Origin: Azohydromonas caseinilytica
GTDB lineage: Bacteria; Pseudomonadota; Gammaproteobacteria; Burkholderiales; Burkholderiaceae_C
Length of the DNA stretch: 64,000 nucleotides
Assembly (NCBI RefSeq): GCF_012927045.1
Contig: NZ_JABBFW010000021.1
Coordinates: 1-64,000 of the forward strand
Direction of reading: 5' to 3'
Both the position numbers and the translations under genes were made by a program. Below the pieces are notes generated by a model that saw nothing but the letters and a program-made list of their open reading frames with translations, made no database searches and was not told where the DNA came from. This document shows positions 6,934-16,459 of the stretch, in pieces; the stretch's first letter is position 1; each line of letters starts with the position of its first letter.

Positions 6934-9186
6934 TCAGGGCGCCGCCACCCGGAACGCCACGCGCTGCCAGCGCCCGCGCTCGTCCAGCAGCGTCAGCGTG
7001 TGGCGCCCGGGGGGCAGCCGCAGCGTGACTGCCTCGCCCGCCGGGCCGCGCCGCTGCTGCACGCCCTCGAGCAGCCAGTACAGCCGCTCGCCCGGCGCCA
7101 CATCGCCCTGGGCCCAGACGCGGATCTCCACCTCGGCCTGGCCCGGCACGGGTTTCAACAGGCTGCCCTCGTCCAGCCCGCTGATGCGCAGCGCGCTGCC
7201 GCTGTCGGCGCAGCCTGGCGCTGCCGCGCCGACCCAGGGCGCCAGCGCCGTCGGCCAGCGCGCCACGCTTTGGCCCTCCGTACCGCAGCCCGCGCCGAGC
7301 AGCCCGCCGCTGCGCTCGCGGTCCGGCAGCGTGGGCGGGGCGGCGCCGTCCAGCATCCAGCCGGTGCGCCGCACCAGGCAATGCGCCGGCGCGGTGGCCT
7401 GCACGCTCAAGCCCAGCGGCCAGCAGCTGTGCAGCGGCGCCACGCCCGGCGGCGGCACGCGCGCGGCTGGCGCCGCCTCGGCTTCGGGCAGCAGCGCCAC
7501 CAGGTCCTGCAGCAGCGGCGCGGCGGTGTTGGCGCCGAAGAAGCCCGGGTTGGGCGTACCGTCGGGCCGCCCGACCCACACGCCCAGCGTGTGCTGCTCG
7601 GTCACGCCCACGGCCCAGGCGTCGCGAAAGCCGAAGCTGGTGCCGGTCTTCCAGGCCAGGCGGCGCAGGCCCTCGGTGAAGGGCCGCTCCGGATGGCCGC
7701 CGCCTTCGAGGATGTCGCGCACGATGAAGGCCGCGCCCGCGCTCATCAGCCGGCCTTCCACGCGCGGCGCCTCGGGGGTGAGCCGGGGGCGGCCGGACAG
7801 GCCGCCACGCGCCAGCGCCCGGTAGGCGCCGACCAGTTCCTCCAGCGTGGTCCCGGCGCCGCCCAGGATCAGGCTCAGGTTGGGCTCGGCGCCGGGCAGG
7901 CGCAGCCCCAGGCCGCCCGCGCGCAGCACGGCGGCAAAGCGCTGCGGCGTGAGGCGGTCCAGCAGGTCCACTGCCGGCACGTTGAGCGACTTCTGCAGCG
8001 CCTCGGCCACGCTCACCGGCCCGCTGAAGCTGGCCTGGAAATTCCCCGGCTGGTAGCCGCCGAAGGACTGCGGCGCGTCCACCAGCAGGCTCTCGGAGTG
8101 GATCAGGCCCTCGTCCAGCGCCAGCGCGTAAAGAAAAGGTTTCAGCGTCGAGCCCGGCGAGCGCACGGCCCGGGTCATGTCCACGTGGGCGGCGCGCTTC
8201 GGGTCAGCGAAATCCGCCGAGCCGGCGTAGGCCAGGACGTCGAGCGTGTCGTTGTCCATGACCAGCACCGCCATCGACACCCGCGGCGGCAGCGCCTCCA
8301 CGCGGTCCAGCAGCAGCCGCTCCACGCCGGCCTGCAGCTCGGCCGACAGCGTGCTGCGCAGCAGGGGCGCGGGCGCGCCCCGGGCCGCGCCGCGCGCCTG
8401 CGCGCGCACGCGCTCGGCCGCCAGCGGCGCCAGCCACTGCGCGCGCAGCGGCTGCGCCGCCACCTGCTCCAGCCGCGCGTCGGCGACTGTGCGCGCGTCC
8501 CACACGCCCTGCGCCAGCAGCCGCTGCAGCACCTTGTCGCGCGCGGTCCGGGCAGCGGCGGGGTCGCGGTCCGGGCGCAGCCGCGAGGGCGCCTGGGGCA
8601 GGGCGGCCAGCAGCGCGGCCTCGGCGTGGCTCAGGTGCAGCGCGGGGCGGCCCAGGTAGCCGCGGCTGGCCATCTCCACGCCCTCGACGATGCCGCCCAT
8701 GGGCGCGCGGTTGAGGTACAGGGTCAGGATCTCGCGCTTGGACAGCCGCAGCTCCAGCTGCAGCGCCCGCGCGATCTGGCGCGCCTTGGCGCGCAGGCTG
8801 CGGCTGGTGCCCGGCGGCGGCGGGTCGATGAGGCGCGCCACCTGCATGGTCAGCGTCGAGCCGCCGGAGACGATGCGCCCGTGCCGCAGCCACTGCCCGG
8901 CAGCGCGCGCCAGCGCCACCGGGTTCACGCCCGGGTGCCAATGGAACCAGCGGTCCTCGTAGCCGAGCAGGGCGTCCAGGTACAGCGGCGACACCTGCTC
9001 CGGCGTGACGGGCTGGCGCCAGATGCCGTCCGCGTCCGGCCAGGTGCGCAGCGGCGTGCCGTCGCGCGCGAGGACCACGGCGCCGGGAGCGTCCCGGGGA
9101 ATCGGGGGCGGGAAGGCGAGATCGAGGGCGAGCAGCAGGGCCAGCAGGGCGGCCAAGGTGAGCTCGACAAGGCGGGGCTGGGTCAT
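6934..9186 (-). CDS. pbpC: Penicillin-binding protein 1C
   Basis: This bifunctional murein synthase of 750 residues has an N-terminal membrane anchor at about residues 8-24. The GT51 transglycosylase domain follows, with the catalytic Glu77 in YEDRWFHWHPG and the GGSTLTMQVARL motif at 108-119. The transpeptidase domain has SPGSTLKPF (SxxK) near residue 345, the KSLNVP box near 400 and KTGTSFGF near 514. A BiPBP_C domain occupies roughly 660-750. PBP1C is an accessory peptidoglycan synthase in the periplasm. It lies downstream of the alpha-2-macroglobulin gene on the same strand, a pairing conserved in E. coli (yfhM-pbpC), but separated here by a 314-base gap with a repeat. Confidence 0.95.
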   Translation of the reverse strand: MTQPRLVELTLAALLALLLALDLAFPPPIPRDAPGAVVLARDGTPLRTWPDADGIWRQPVTPEQVSPLYLDALLGYEDRWFHWHPGVNPVALARAAGQWLRHGRIVSGGSTLTMQVARLIDPPPPGTSRSLRAKARQIARALQLELRLSKREILTLYLNRAPMGGIVEGVEMASRGYLGRPALHLSHAEAALLAALPQAPSRLRPDRDPAAARTARDKVLQRLLAQGVWDARTVADARLEQVAAQPLRAQWLAPLAAERVRAQARGAARGAPAPLLRSTLSAELQAGVERLLLDRVEALPPRVSMAVLVMDNDTLDVLAYAGSADFADPKRAAHVDMTRAVRSPGSTLKPFLYALALDEGLIHSESLLVDAPQSFGGYQPGNFQASFSGPVSVAEALQKSLNVPAVDLLDRLTPQRFAAVLRAGGLGLRLPGAEPNLSLILGGAGTTLEELVGAYRALARGGLSGRPRLTPEAPRVEGRLMSAGAAFIVRDILEGGGHPERPFTEGLRRLAWKTGTSFGFRDAWAVGVTEQHTLGVWVGRPDGTPNPGFFGANTAAPLLQDLVALLPEAEAAPAARVPPPGVAPLHSCWPLGLSVQATAPAHCLVRRTGWMLDGAAPPTLPDRERSGGLLGAGCGTEGQSVARWPTALAPWVGAAAPGCADSGSALRISGLDEGSLLKPVPGQAEVEIRVWAQGDVAPGERLYWLLEGVQQRRGPAGEAVTLRLPPGRHTLTLLDERGRWQRVAFRVAAP

Positions 9187-9268
9187 GGCGCGGCCAAGGT
9201 GGAGGCTGAGCAGTCGCGCCAGTTGGACAGCGGACGTTGGCCCGGAGGCTGAAGCGCTACACCTCCTA

Positions 9269-9427
9269 CTTCGTCATTCCCGCGCAGGCGGGAACCCAGG
9301 CGGTCCCCAAGCCGGCCGTGAACAAATCGAGAGGCGTGCCATGGACGTTGGGCTTGTGGCGTTGCGCCTTCGCTCGCGCTCTGACGTAGGACCGCCTGGG
9401 TCCCCGCCTGCGCGGGGATGACGAAGT
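9269..9427. repeat. REP-like composite element, copy 1
   Basis: Two palindromic units face each other about 80 bases apart. The left unit starts ACTTCGTCATTCCCGCGCAG (9269) and the right unit ends CGCGGGGATGACGAAGT (9427). The outer 39 bases are inverted copies with about two differences. The inner GTCCCCAAGC..GGCCGT stretch recurs in the copy near 15.6 kb. The element fills most of the 314-base gap between the alpha-2-macroglobulin stop and the pbpC start, which otherwise holds nothing recognisable. Confidence 0.75.
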
Positions 9428-9500
9428 GGTGGGCGAGCCGCATCAGCTCACGGTCAGCGACCAATAGTCTTTCCCCGGACCGCGGCTCGCCTTTGCCCCA

Positions 9501-12500
9501 TCACTGCGCCCCCGCCCCCCGCGGATCGTTGATCACCACCATGCCGCCGCCGGCACCCACCCCGCGCAGCTCGGGCCGGTACATGTCCTCCGCGAAGGGC
9601 GCGGGCACCACGAAGCGCCCCGGGCTGACCACGCGCAGCAGGTAGAACACCGGCAGCCAGTCGCCGTCCAGCCGCGCCGCGGCCACGTAGCGGTCGTCGC
9701 GGTACTCGCGGTGTTTCACCCTGCTGTCCGCCATCGCCGCCGCGACGTTGACGCCGCCGATCTGGAACTCCTCGGCCTTCGGCCCCTGCGACAGGTTCAG
9801 GTTCTCCACCTCCATGCCCACCGGCACGCGGTCCACGATCAGCCCGTCCTCGATGCGCCGGCTGGCGCGGGCCTGCACCCGCACGATCACCAGCTCGCCC
9901 ACGTTCAGCGCCTGCCCGGCGGGCAGCGGCTGGCCCTTGGCATCGAACCACTCGCGCTGCAGCTCGATCACGTCGTTGCGTGCCGCCGGCGCCTTCAGCG
10001 GGTAGCCGCTGCTCTGCACCTCCACCATCAGCGGCCGCGTGTCCTGGTTCAGCAGCGACACGCCGCGCGAGAGCGCCGCCGCGTCCAGGCTGCGCTGCTC
10101 GACGCCCTTGGACGCCAGCGCCTGCACCGCGTCGCCCATGGCAAGCTGGGCCTTCCAGCCGTTGCCGTTGTTGCCGCTCCCGCCCGCGACGCCGGCCGCG
10201 CGCGCGGCCAGGAACAGCGCCAGCCGCTCCTGCGTGGAGAGGTAGCCGCGCCCGCCCAGCCGGTCCGCCGCGTCGAAGAACAGGTTCTCGCGCCGCGCGT
10301 GCTTCAGGTCGTGGCGGCCCAGCAGCGCATAGGCCAGCGCCAGGTCGCGCACCGGCGTGCCGTAGTCGCCCAGCCAGTCGCTGTCCCAGCCCGGACGCGT
10401 GCCCGGCAGGCCGTAGGGGCGCTGCAGCGCCTCGTCCAGCGCCGCCTGCGAGCGGGCCTCGTCGCCCATGAGCTTCAGCGCGATGGCCAAGTGCACCAGC
10501 GGCAGCGGCGAGCGCGCCTTGGCGCGCTGCTGGTCGTGCAGGTAGCGCAGCATCGCCAGCGGCGCCTTCTGGTCGCGCGCCAGGATGTAGCCCGCATGCG
10601 CCAGCTCGGCGAAGCGCTGGTGGCTGTCGCGCAGCAGGTTGCGGTCGCGGTTGCTGAGTCCCCCGGCGTCCACGCCGCTGGCGCTGGACGCCGCCGCGCG
10701 CGGCCCGCTGGCGCTGATCGCGGCCTGCAGCGCCGCCGGCAGCTGCGGGAAGCGGTTCGGTGCCTGCTGCAGCTCCTGCAGCAGCCAGCCCTGGGCCTTG
10801 CGGTACAAGGCGTCCGGCACGCTGAAACCCTGGTCGCGCGCGTCCTGCATGAAGCCCAGCACGTAGGCCGACAGCCAGGTCTCGTAGCCGCCGTCGCCCC
10901 ACAGGCTGAAACCGCCGTTGGCCTTCTGCATCCCCGCCAGCCGGCCCAGCGCGCCCTCCACGAACTGTGCCCGCTCCTCGCGGCTGCGGGGCTTGAGCCC
11001 CAGCGCCTGGGCCTGCGCCTCGTCGATGAACAGGTGCGGGTAGGCCGCGCTGGTGGTCTGCTCCAGGCAGCCATAGGGATAGTCCAGCAAGCCCTGCACC
11101 AGCGGGCGCAGGTTCAGCGGCGGCTTGTCCGACACCGCCAGCGACAGCGCCGCCGAGCCCGGGTGGAAGCGCGCCAGCGCCTGCGCGTCCAGCTTCAGTG
11201 ACTCGCCCGGCTGCAGCCGCAGGCGTCGTATCTCCGTTTCGGCCGGCGTGGCCGGCTGCACCTGCAGCACCGACTCGCGCTGGATGCGCAGGCCGCTGGC
11301 ACTGGCCACCTGCAGCCGCAGCCGGCCCAGGCCGTAGGCGTCGGTGGCCTCCACCGGGAAGCGCAGCGTGGCGCGCTGCTGGTGCTTGAGCGACAGCGTC
11401 TGCGCCGTGCCGCCCACGCGTACCGGCTCGGCGCCCTGCAGGCTGACCTTCAGCTCCTGCGGCGCGCCGCTGAGGTTGGTCAGCTCCAGTGCGATGAAGG
11501 CGCTGTCGCCGGGCGCGATGAAGCGCGGCGTTGCCAGCTCCGCCACCAGCGGCGCGGCCGACACCACTTCCGCGTCCGCCTTGCCGAAGCGGTCCGCGCC
11601 CGCCACCACCGCCATCAGGCGCAGCGTGCCGTTGAAGTCCGGGATGTCCAGCGCGATGGCGGCCTCGCCCTGGGCATCGAGCGCCACCGGCCCGCTGAAC
11701 AGCTCCACCAGCCGCACCTTCTTGGGCAGGCTCTTGCTGTCGCGCATCCCGGCGTCGCCGCCCCAGCGCAGCCGCGCCGTGCTGCCCTCCATCTTCTCGA
11801 TGAGCTTGCCGTAGAGGTCGAGCTGCTCGGCGGCGTAGCGGTGCCGGCCGAAGAAGAAGTCCAGCGGGTCCGGCGTGGCGAAGCGGGTGATGTTGAGGAT
11901 GCCCACGTCCACCGCGTACAGCGTCACCAGCGCCGGCTGCCCATCGAGCCCGTCGGCTTTCACGCGCACGGTGGCGCGCGTTTCGGGCAGCACCTTGGCC
12001 GGCGCCTGGATCGCCACTTTCAGCTGCCGCTCCGTGCGCGCCAGCGGCAGGTGCATCAGGCCCACCGCGCGCGCCGGCGTGACGCGCTCGCCGCGGCTGC
12101 CCGGGCGCAGCGCCGTCACGCCCACGTACAGGTCATGCCGCGCCCAGGCCGGGTCGATGGGGATGTCCAGGCGCGTGCCCGAGGCGCGCACGTCGATGCG
12201 CTGGCTCCACAGCAGCCGGTCGCCCTCAACCGTGACCAGCGCCGTGCCGTCGTGCGGCGGCGTGATGCTCAGCTGCGCGCGCTCGCCCGCCTTCAGCGGC
12301 GCCCGCGCCAGCTTCAATTGCACGCGGTCGGGGCGGTTGCCCACGTCCTGCGCCTCCTGCGCGCCCCAGCCGGCGTAGAAGCGGTAGCGCAGCGTCAGGC
12401 CGGTCTCGGGGTCGTCCACCTCCAGCCGGTAGCGGCCCCAGCGCACCGGCAGCGTCAGCCGCGTGCGCTCGCCCTGCAGCGCCACCTGGCCGGACTCGAT

Positions 12501-14699
12501 CAGCTCGTCGGTCTCGGTGTAGCCCGAGTGCCAGCCCTTCTGGTCGTCATGGCGCCAGTAGTACTGCCGGTCCTCGCGCACCAGGCGCAGCGGCGCCTTC
12601 TTCAGCGGCTGCGGTTTGCCATTCACGTCCACGCGGATCAGCTCGAAGCCGACCGTGCTGTTCTCCGGCGCCACTTGGCCATCGAACAGCGGACGCACCG
12701 CCAGCAGCTTGGGCGCCGGCCACAGCACGCGCTCGATGGAGCGCACCACCGGCCGGCCGCCGCTCTCCAGCAGGCTGAAGCTGCCGCGCACCAGCATGGG
12801 CGAGTCCGGGCGCAGGTCCGGCAGCGGCAGCGTCACCTCGGTGCGGCCCTGCGCGTCCAGCTCCTGCTCGCCCACCTCCTGGCGCCGGGCCAGCTCGTCG
12901 TCGGCAAAGTCGCCGAAGACGAAGCCGGGCCATTTCTGGGGCAGGGCGAGGGGCTGGCGCGCGGTGGCCGCCGCCACCAGCAGGCGGTTGCCCGCGGCCG
13001 GGGCGCCGAACAGGTAGTCGCCGCGCACCGCCACTTCGAAGGCTTCGCCGGGCAGCAGCACCGGGCGGGCGGTGCTCAGTTCCAGCTTCATGCGCTCGGG
13101 CAGGAACTCCTCGACCTGGAATTTCCACGCCGCGTCCGCGCGCTTGGCGCCTGGGTCGGCGCGCAGCTCCAGCAGCCAGCTGCCGGTGGGCGCGTCCGGC
13201 GGCAGCGCCACGGCATGCCGCAGGTAGCCCGGAAACTTCTCCTCCGGCTTCCACACGCTGGTGCTGACGCTGCGGCCGTCGGGGCGCTTGAGCGTGGCCG
13301 TCAGCGGCTGCGGCGGCAGCGGCTTGCCGTCGGCGTCGCGCATCAGCACCGACAGCTCGAAACGCTCGCCGGGCCGGTACAGGTCGCGCCCGGCGTACAC
13401 GAACAGCTTGGTGTTGCGCGAGGGATGGCCGTTGATCTCGAACTCCGACAGGTCCAGCCCCGGCGCGCGCAGCGCCAGCACGCTCATGGCGCCCTGGTGC
13501 TCGTCGCCGTAGCGCGCCACCAGCAGCGCGGCGGTGTCGAAGGCGCCGTCGAAGTGGGCGTGGCCCTCGCTGTCGCCCTGGGCGCGCGCCAGGCTGCGCC
13601 CGTTCTCGTCCAGCAGCTCGAACTGCAGGCCGCGCAGCGCTTCGGCACTCTTGAGCGAGGTGGAAAAGGCGTCCAGCGAGCCGGCGTAGCGCCGCGCCTG
13701 CAGCCCGATGTCGCTGACGTAGAAGTAGGTGACCTGGTACTCGCTGTCGAAGCGCCCGGGCTGGCCCATCACCGCGATGTAGACGCCGGGCTCCTGCAGC
13801 TCCCTGATCCCCTCCACCGGAATGAAGCTGACATGGCGGCGGTTGGGCGTGTCGTCGGTGGCGAAGCGGCCCAGGTAGACGCTGCGTGCGCTCTGGCGCA
13901 GCTGGTCCAGCTCCCAGCCGCCGACCAGGCCCTGCAGGCGGCGGCCGGGCGGTTCGTAGCCGCCGCCGCGCCCCTCGCTGTCGCCCTCGGCGTTGCCTTC
14001 CGCGTCCGCGTCGCGCGCGCCCTTGCGCCCGCCCGCGACGCGCTCCAGGAAGCGCGGCAGCTGCTCCGGCGTCACGCGCAGGAACTGCACGTCCACCTCC
14101 GGCACGTTGACCGTGACCACGGGCAGGCCGCCGTTCTGGCCGGCGGGCAGCACCACGCCGCGGCTGGCGAAGAAGAAAGAGGGCGGCATGGCCTCGCTGA
14201 CCACCTCGCAGCGGTGCGCGTCGGCCAGCGCGCGCCCGTCCTGCGCCTTCACGCCGGCATCGACCTCGATGCGGAAGCGCCGCTGCGGCTGGATGAAGGG
14301 GAAGTAGACCAGGCGCGGGTTGTCGCCCACCACCCAGCCGCCCTGCAGCAGCTTTTCATCGGGCGCGGAGCCGGCGGCGGAGGCCGGCTGCTCGGCGCTG
14401 CGCTCCCGGGCTTCGCCGTCGGCCTTGGCCGGGCCCAGGTCCACCACGCGCAAGGCCCGGCTGAAATCCTGCCGGGCGTCCACCGGCTGGGAGAACACCA
14501 CGGCCAGCGCCGGGCGGTCATCAAGCAGGCGCGGCTTGCAGTCCAGCGTGGTGAAGGGCGCATCCGGGTCGGACAGCGCGGCGGGCGCCGCCGACAGCCG
14601 TTGCTCGTGCCACCACCAGGCGCCTATCGCCAGGGCCGCCAGGAGCAGCACCACGGCGAACGCGATCCCCCGCTTGCCTCCCACCACGCTCTGCACCAT
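9501..14699 (-). CDS. Alpha-2-macroglobulin family protein with thioester motif (YfhM type)
   Basis: The 1732-residue protein begins with a positively charged stretch and one hydrophobic segment (about residues 11-29), then a long periplasmic part. MG-type beta-sandwich domains occupy the first two thirds. The thioester motif CLEQ lies near residue 1208 in LLDYPYGCLEQTTSAAYPH, followed by the alpha-helical thioester domain (FVEGALGRLAGMQKANGGFS) and a C-terminal receptor-like domain. Bacterial alpha-2-macroglobulins trap foreign proteases in the periplasm by thioester chemistry, and PBP1C is thought to repair the wall afterwards. E. coli YfhM is a lipoprotein; no lipobox is seen here, so this one is probably anchored by an uncleaved helix. 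The start at 14699 follows GGGAGAA; a further-upstream ATG at 14825 is rejected. Confidence 0.93.
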   Translation of the reverse strand: MVQSVVGGKRGIAFAVVLLLAALAIGAWWWHEQRLSAAPAALSDPDAPFTTLDCKPRLLDDRPALAVVFSQPVDARQDFSRALRVVDLGPAKADGEARERSAEQPASAAGSAPDEKLLQGGWVVGDNPRLVYFPFIQPQRRFRIEVDAGVKAQDGRALADAHRCEVVSEAMPPSFFFASRGVVLPAGQNGGLPVVTVNVPEVDVQFLRVTPEQLPRFLERVAGGRKGARDADAEGNAEGDSEGRGGGYEPPGRRLQGLVGGWELDQLRQSARSVYLGRFATDDTPNRRHVSFIPVEGIRELQEPGVYIAVMGQPGRFDSEYQVTYFYVSDIGLQARRYAGSLDAFSTSLKSAEALRGLQFELLDENGRSLARAQGDSEGHAHFDGAFDTAALLVARYGDEHQGAMSVLALRAPGLDLSEFEINGHPSRNTKLFVYAGRDLYRPGERFELSVLMRDADGKPLPPQPLTATLKRPDGRSVSTSVWKPEEKFPGYLRHAVALPPDAPTGSWLLELRADPGAKRADAAWKFQVEEFLPERMKLELSTARPVLLPGEAFEVAVRGDYLFGAPAAGNRLLVAAATARQPLALPQKWPGFVFGDFADDELARRQEVGEQELDAQGRTEVTLPLPDLRPDSPMLVRGSFSLLESGGRPVVRSIERVLWPAPKLLAVRPLFDGQVAPENSTVGFELIRVDVNGKPQPLKKAPLRLVREDRQYYWRHDDQKGWHSGYTETDELIESGQVALQGERTRLTLPVRWGRYRLEVDDPETGLTLRYRFYAGWGAQEAQDVGNRPDRVQLKLARAPLKAGERAQLSITPPHDGTALVTVEGDRLLWSQRIDVRASGTRLDIPIDPAWARHDLYVGVTALRPGSRGERVTPARAVGLMHLPLARTERQLKVAIQAPAKVLPETRATVRVKADGLDGQPALVTLYAVDVGILNITRFATPDPLDFFFGRHRYAAEQLDLYGKLIEKMEGSTARLRWGGDAGMRDSKSLPKKVRLVELFSGPVALDAQGEAAIALDIPDFNGTLRLMAVVAGADRFGKADAEVVSAAPLVAELATPRFIAPGDSAFIALELTNLSGAPQELKVSLQGAEPVRVGGTAQTLSLKHQQRATLRFPVEATDAYGLGRLRLQVASASGLRIQRESVLQVQPATPAETEIRRLRLQPGESLKLDAQALARFHPGSAALSLAVSDKPPLNLRPLVQGLLDYPYGCLEQTTSAAYPHLFIDEAQAQALGLKPRSREERAQFVEGALGRLAGMQKANGGFSLWGDGGYETWLSAYVLGFMQDARDQGFSVPDALYRKAQGWLLQELQQAPNRFPQLPAALQAAISASGPRAAASSASGVDAGGLSNRDRNLLRDSHQRFAELAHAGYILARDQKAPLAMLRYLHDQQRAKARSPLPLVHLAIALKLMGDEARSQAALDEALQRPYGLPGTRPGWDSDWLGDYGTPVRDLALAYALLGRHDLKHARRENLFFDAADRLGGRGYLSTQERLALFLAARAAGVAGGSGNNGNGWKAQLAMGDAVQALASKGVEQRSLDAAALSRGVSLLNQDTRPLMVEVQSSGYPLKAPAARNDVIELQREWFDAKGQPLPAGQALNVGELVIVRVQARASRRIEDGLIVDRVPVGMEVENLNLSQGPKAEEFQIGGVNVAAAMADSRVKHREYRDDRYVAAARLDGDWLPVFYLLRVVSPGRFVVPAPFAEDMYRPELRGVGAGGGMVVINDPRGAGAQ

Positions 14700-14906
14700 G
14701 GGCTTCTCCCGCAGCTGGACGTTGACGTGCAACGCGCAAGGTAGCGCCGGCGCCGACCGCGGGACATGGGCGGATGTGACTGGTCTTGTGCCGAAGGCCA
14801 CGGCGATGCGCCGGGCCGGTTGCATCGCTTGCCTACCGATGCAGCCCGGCGCGGCGCCTCAGCCCCGCGCGCACGGAGGGCGGCGGGGGCCGCCCATACT
14901 GGCGCG

Positions 14907-15473
14907 ATGACCCGACTGGCGAACATCGACTTCTCCGCCGACTCGCTGCTGGTGGCGCGGCAGCTCATCGGCGTGACCCTGCTCATCGACGGCGTGGGCG
15001 GCCTCATCGTCGAGACCGAGGCCTACGACCAGAGCGACCCGGCCTCGCACACCTACGCCGGCCGCACGCCGCGCAATGCCTCCATGTTCGGCCCGCCGGC
15101 GCACGCCTACGTCTACCGCTCCTACGGCATGCACTGGTGCATGAACTTCGTGTGCCGCGAGCCCGGGCATGGCGCCGGGGTGCTGATCCGCGCGCTGGAG
15201 CCCACGCAGGGGCTGGAGCTGATGCGCGAGCGCCGTGGCCTGGACAAGCTGGAGTTGCTGTGCGCCGGCCCCGGGCGGCTGGCGCAGGCGCTGGGCATCA
15301 CGCGGGCGCTGGACGGTCAGGCGCTGGACGCGCCGCCGTTTCAGCTGTTGCCCGGGCCGCCGGAGCCGGTGGAGCTGTTGATCGGGCCGCGCATCGGCAT
15401 CAGCAAGGCGGCGCACGAGTTGTGGCGGTTCGGATTGAAGGGGTCGAAATTTCTCAGCAAGGGGTTTACTTGA
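14907..15473 (+). CDS. DNA-3-methyladenine glycosylase (AAG/MPG family)
   Basis: The 188-residue protein matches the short bacterial AAG fold. IVETEAYDQSDPASHTYAG at 34-52 holds the catalytic Glu36. TPRNASMFGPPAHAYVYRSY and GMHWCMNFV form the nucleotide-flipping core, and AGPGRLAQALGI and the final HELWRFGLKG region complete the family pattern. It excises alkylated purines such as 3-methyladenine to start base-excision repair in the cytoplasm. It is monocistronic and divergent from the alpha-2-macroglobulin gene. The ATG at 14907 was chosen because the upstream in-frame extension has no similarity to the family. Confidence 0.92.
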   Translation: MTRLANIDFSADSLLVARQLIGVTLLIDGVGGLIVETEAYDQSDPASHTYAGRTPRNASMFGPPAHAYVYRSYGMHWCMNFVCREPGHGAGVLIRALEPTQGLELMRERRGLDKLELLCAGPGRLAQALGITRALDGQALDAPPFQLLPGPPEPVELLIGPRIGISKAAHELWRFGLKGSKFLSKGFT

Positions 15474-15553
15474 GGGATTTCGGGTCTGGCGAAAGGGCCG
15501 GGTGCTTGAGGAATTTCAGGCGCAGGCCGTAGCTGAGCCGTCCCGCCTGCTAT

Positions 15554-15713
15554 TTCGTCATTCCCGCGCAGGCGGGAACCCAGGGAGTCCCCAAGCGGGC
15601 CGTCAGTAGACGTGGCAGCGGGCCCGTATTTCGAATGTCGTAATGCCTGCGTCAACTCTTGCGATCCGACGTGGGACCGCCTAGGTTCCCGCCTGCGCGG
15701 GAATGACGAAGTA
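15554..15713. repeat. REP-like composite element, copy 2
   Basis: It has the same architecture and nearly the same length as the element at 9269-9427. A left unit begins TTCGTCATTCCCGCGCAGGC and the right inverted unit ends CGCGGGAATGACGAAGTA. The internal GTCCCCAAGC..GGCCGTC stretch next to the left arm is shared; the central core differs. It fills the 323-base convergent gap between the glycosylase gene and the HExxH gene at 15797. Nothing else is visible in that gap. Confidence 0.75.
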
Positions 15714-15796
15714 GGGTGCGAGCTATTTCAGCCGATGGGCTGCCCAAGCTTCAATAGGTCAATGCAAAGCGAGGCTCGGCAACTCGCAACTTGAAT

Positions 15797-16459
15797 TCAA
15801 GGCAATTTGCCTTCCTTCTCCAATCGATCCAGCATTTTCGGAATGAACCTTTCGCACACCGCCTGATTGGCTGCGTATTCCTCTTCCGAATCGAACTGGT
15901 CGTGCTGCGCGCGCACCTTGCCGAATTCCTGCAGTGCGAGGCGGACGGTTTCCTGGCCGCGCTGCGGCGCGTCCAGGGCCGTGAGCATGGCGAAGCGTTC
16001 CTTGAACACCGCGCCCAGCCGCTCGGGCGATTCCTCCAGCCACTTCCGGTAGATCGCCAGGTGGTTCATCTCGTGCGCGTGCACATGGTCGTAGGCACAG
16101 GGGCTGTCCTTGAGCTCGCTGGCGATGTGCACGGTGGTCTTCTGGTAGCCCACCTCCAGTTCCAGCGCCGGGCAGCCCTGGACGTCCTTGCGCCAGTAGG
16201 CGGTGACGCGGCTTTCGGCGTAGGTGGAACCCAGGCCGTAGCTGCGCTGGGTCAGCGGCAGCGAGGAATTGCGGTTCAGCGCCGTGACCACGCGCACGTC
16301 GCCGGAATCGTCCTCGGCATGAGTCAAGGGCAAAGTCCGCACGCTGACCTGCGGCTGGCAGCTCGAATTGCCAGCGGCCGGCGCGGCGTGACAAATTGCC
16401 GCGGAGAAAATCAGAAACGCGGACGCAGCGAGGCGCACACTCCAGGACATAGAGCGCAT
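15797..16459 (-). CDS. Exported HExxH protein (putative metalloprotease-like)
   Basis: The 220-residue protein has a clear signal peptide (residues 1-25, FLIFSAAICHA then APAAG). It carries HVHAHEMNHLAIYRKWLEES around 126-145, where HEMNH at 129-133 is a HExxH zinc motif. The C-terminal third is helical and charged and contains EEEYAANQAVCERF. The RVTAYWRKDVQGCPALELEVGYQKTTVHIA stretch before the motif resembles exported hypothetical proteins of unknown role. Codon use is less GC-biased than in neighbours. It is unrelated in sequence to the other HExxH protein at 5685. Function beyond a predicted periplasmic metal-binding domain is unknown. Confidence 0.68.
   Translation of the reverse strand: MRSMSWSVRLAASAFLIFSAAICHAAPAAGNSSCQPQVSVRTLPLTHAEDDSGDVRVVTALNRNSSLPLTQRSYGLGSTYAESRVTAYWRKDVQGCPALELEVGYQKTTVHIASELKDSPCAYDHVHAHEMNHLAIYRKWLEESPERLGAVFKERFAMLTALDAPQRGQETVRLALQEFGKVRAQHDQFDSEEEYAANQAVCERFIPKMLDRLEKEGKLP

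Noticed and set aside
9269-9427. CRISPR-like spaced repeats
   Set aside because: Only two units in inverted orientation, repeated elsewhere as composites; no array and no cas genes.
11382-14744. Plus-strand open frame of 1120 codons opposite the alpha-2-macroglobulin gene
   Set aside because: Low-complexity Arg/His/Gln/Ala composition with no family match, fully antisense to a gene with clear domains.
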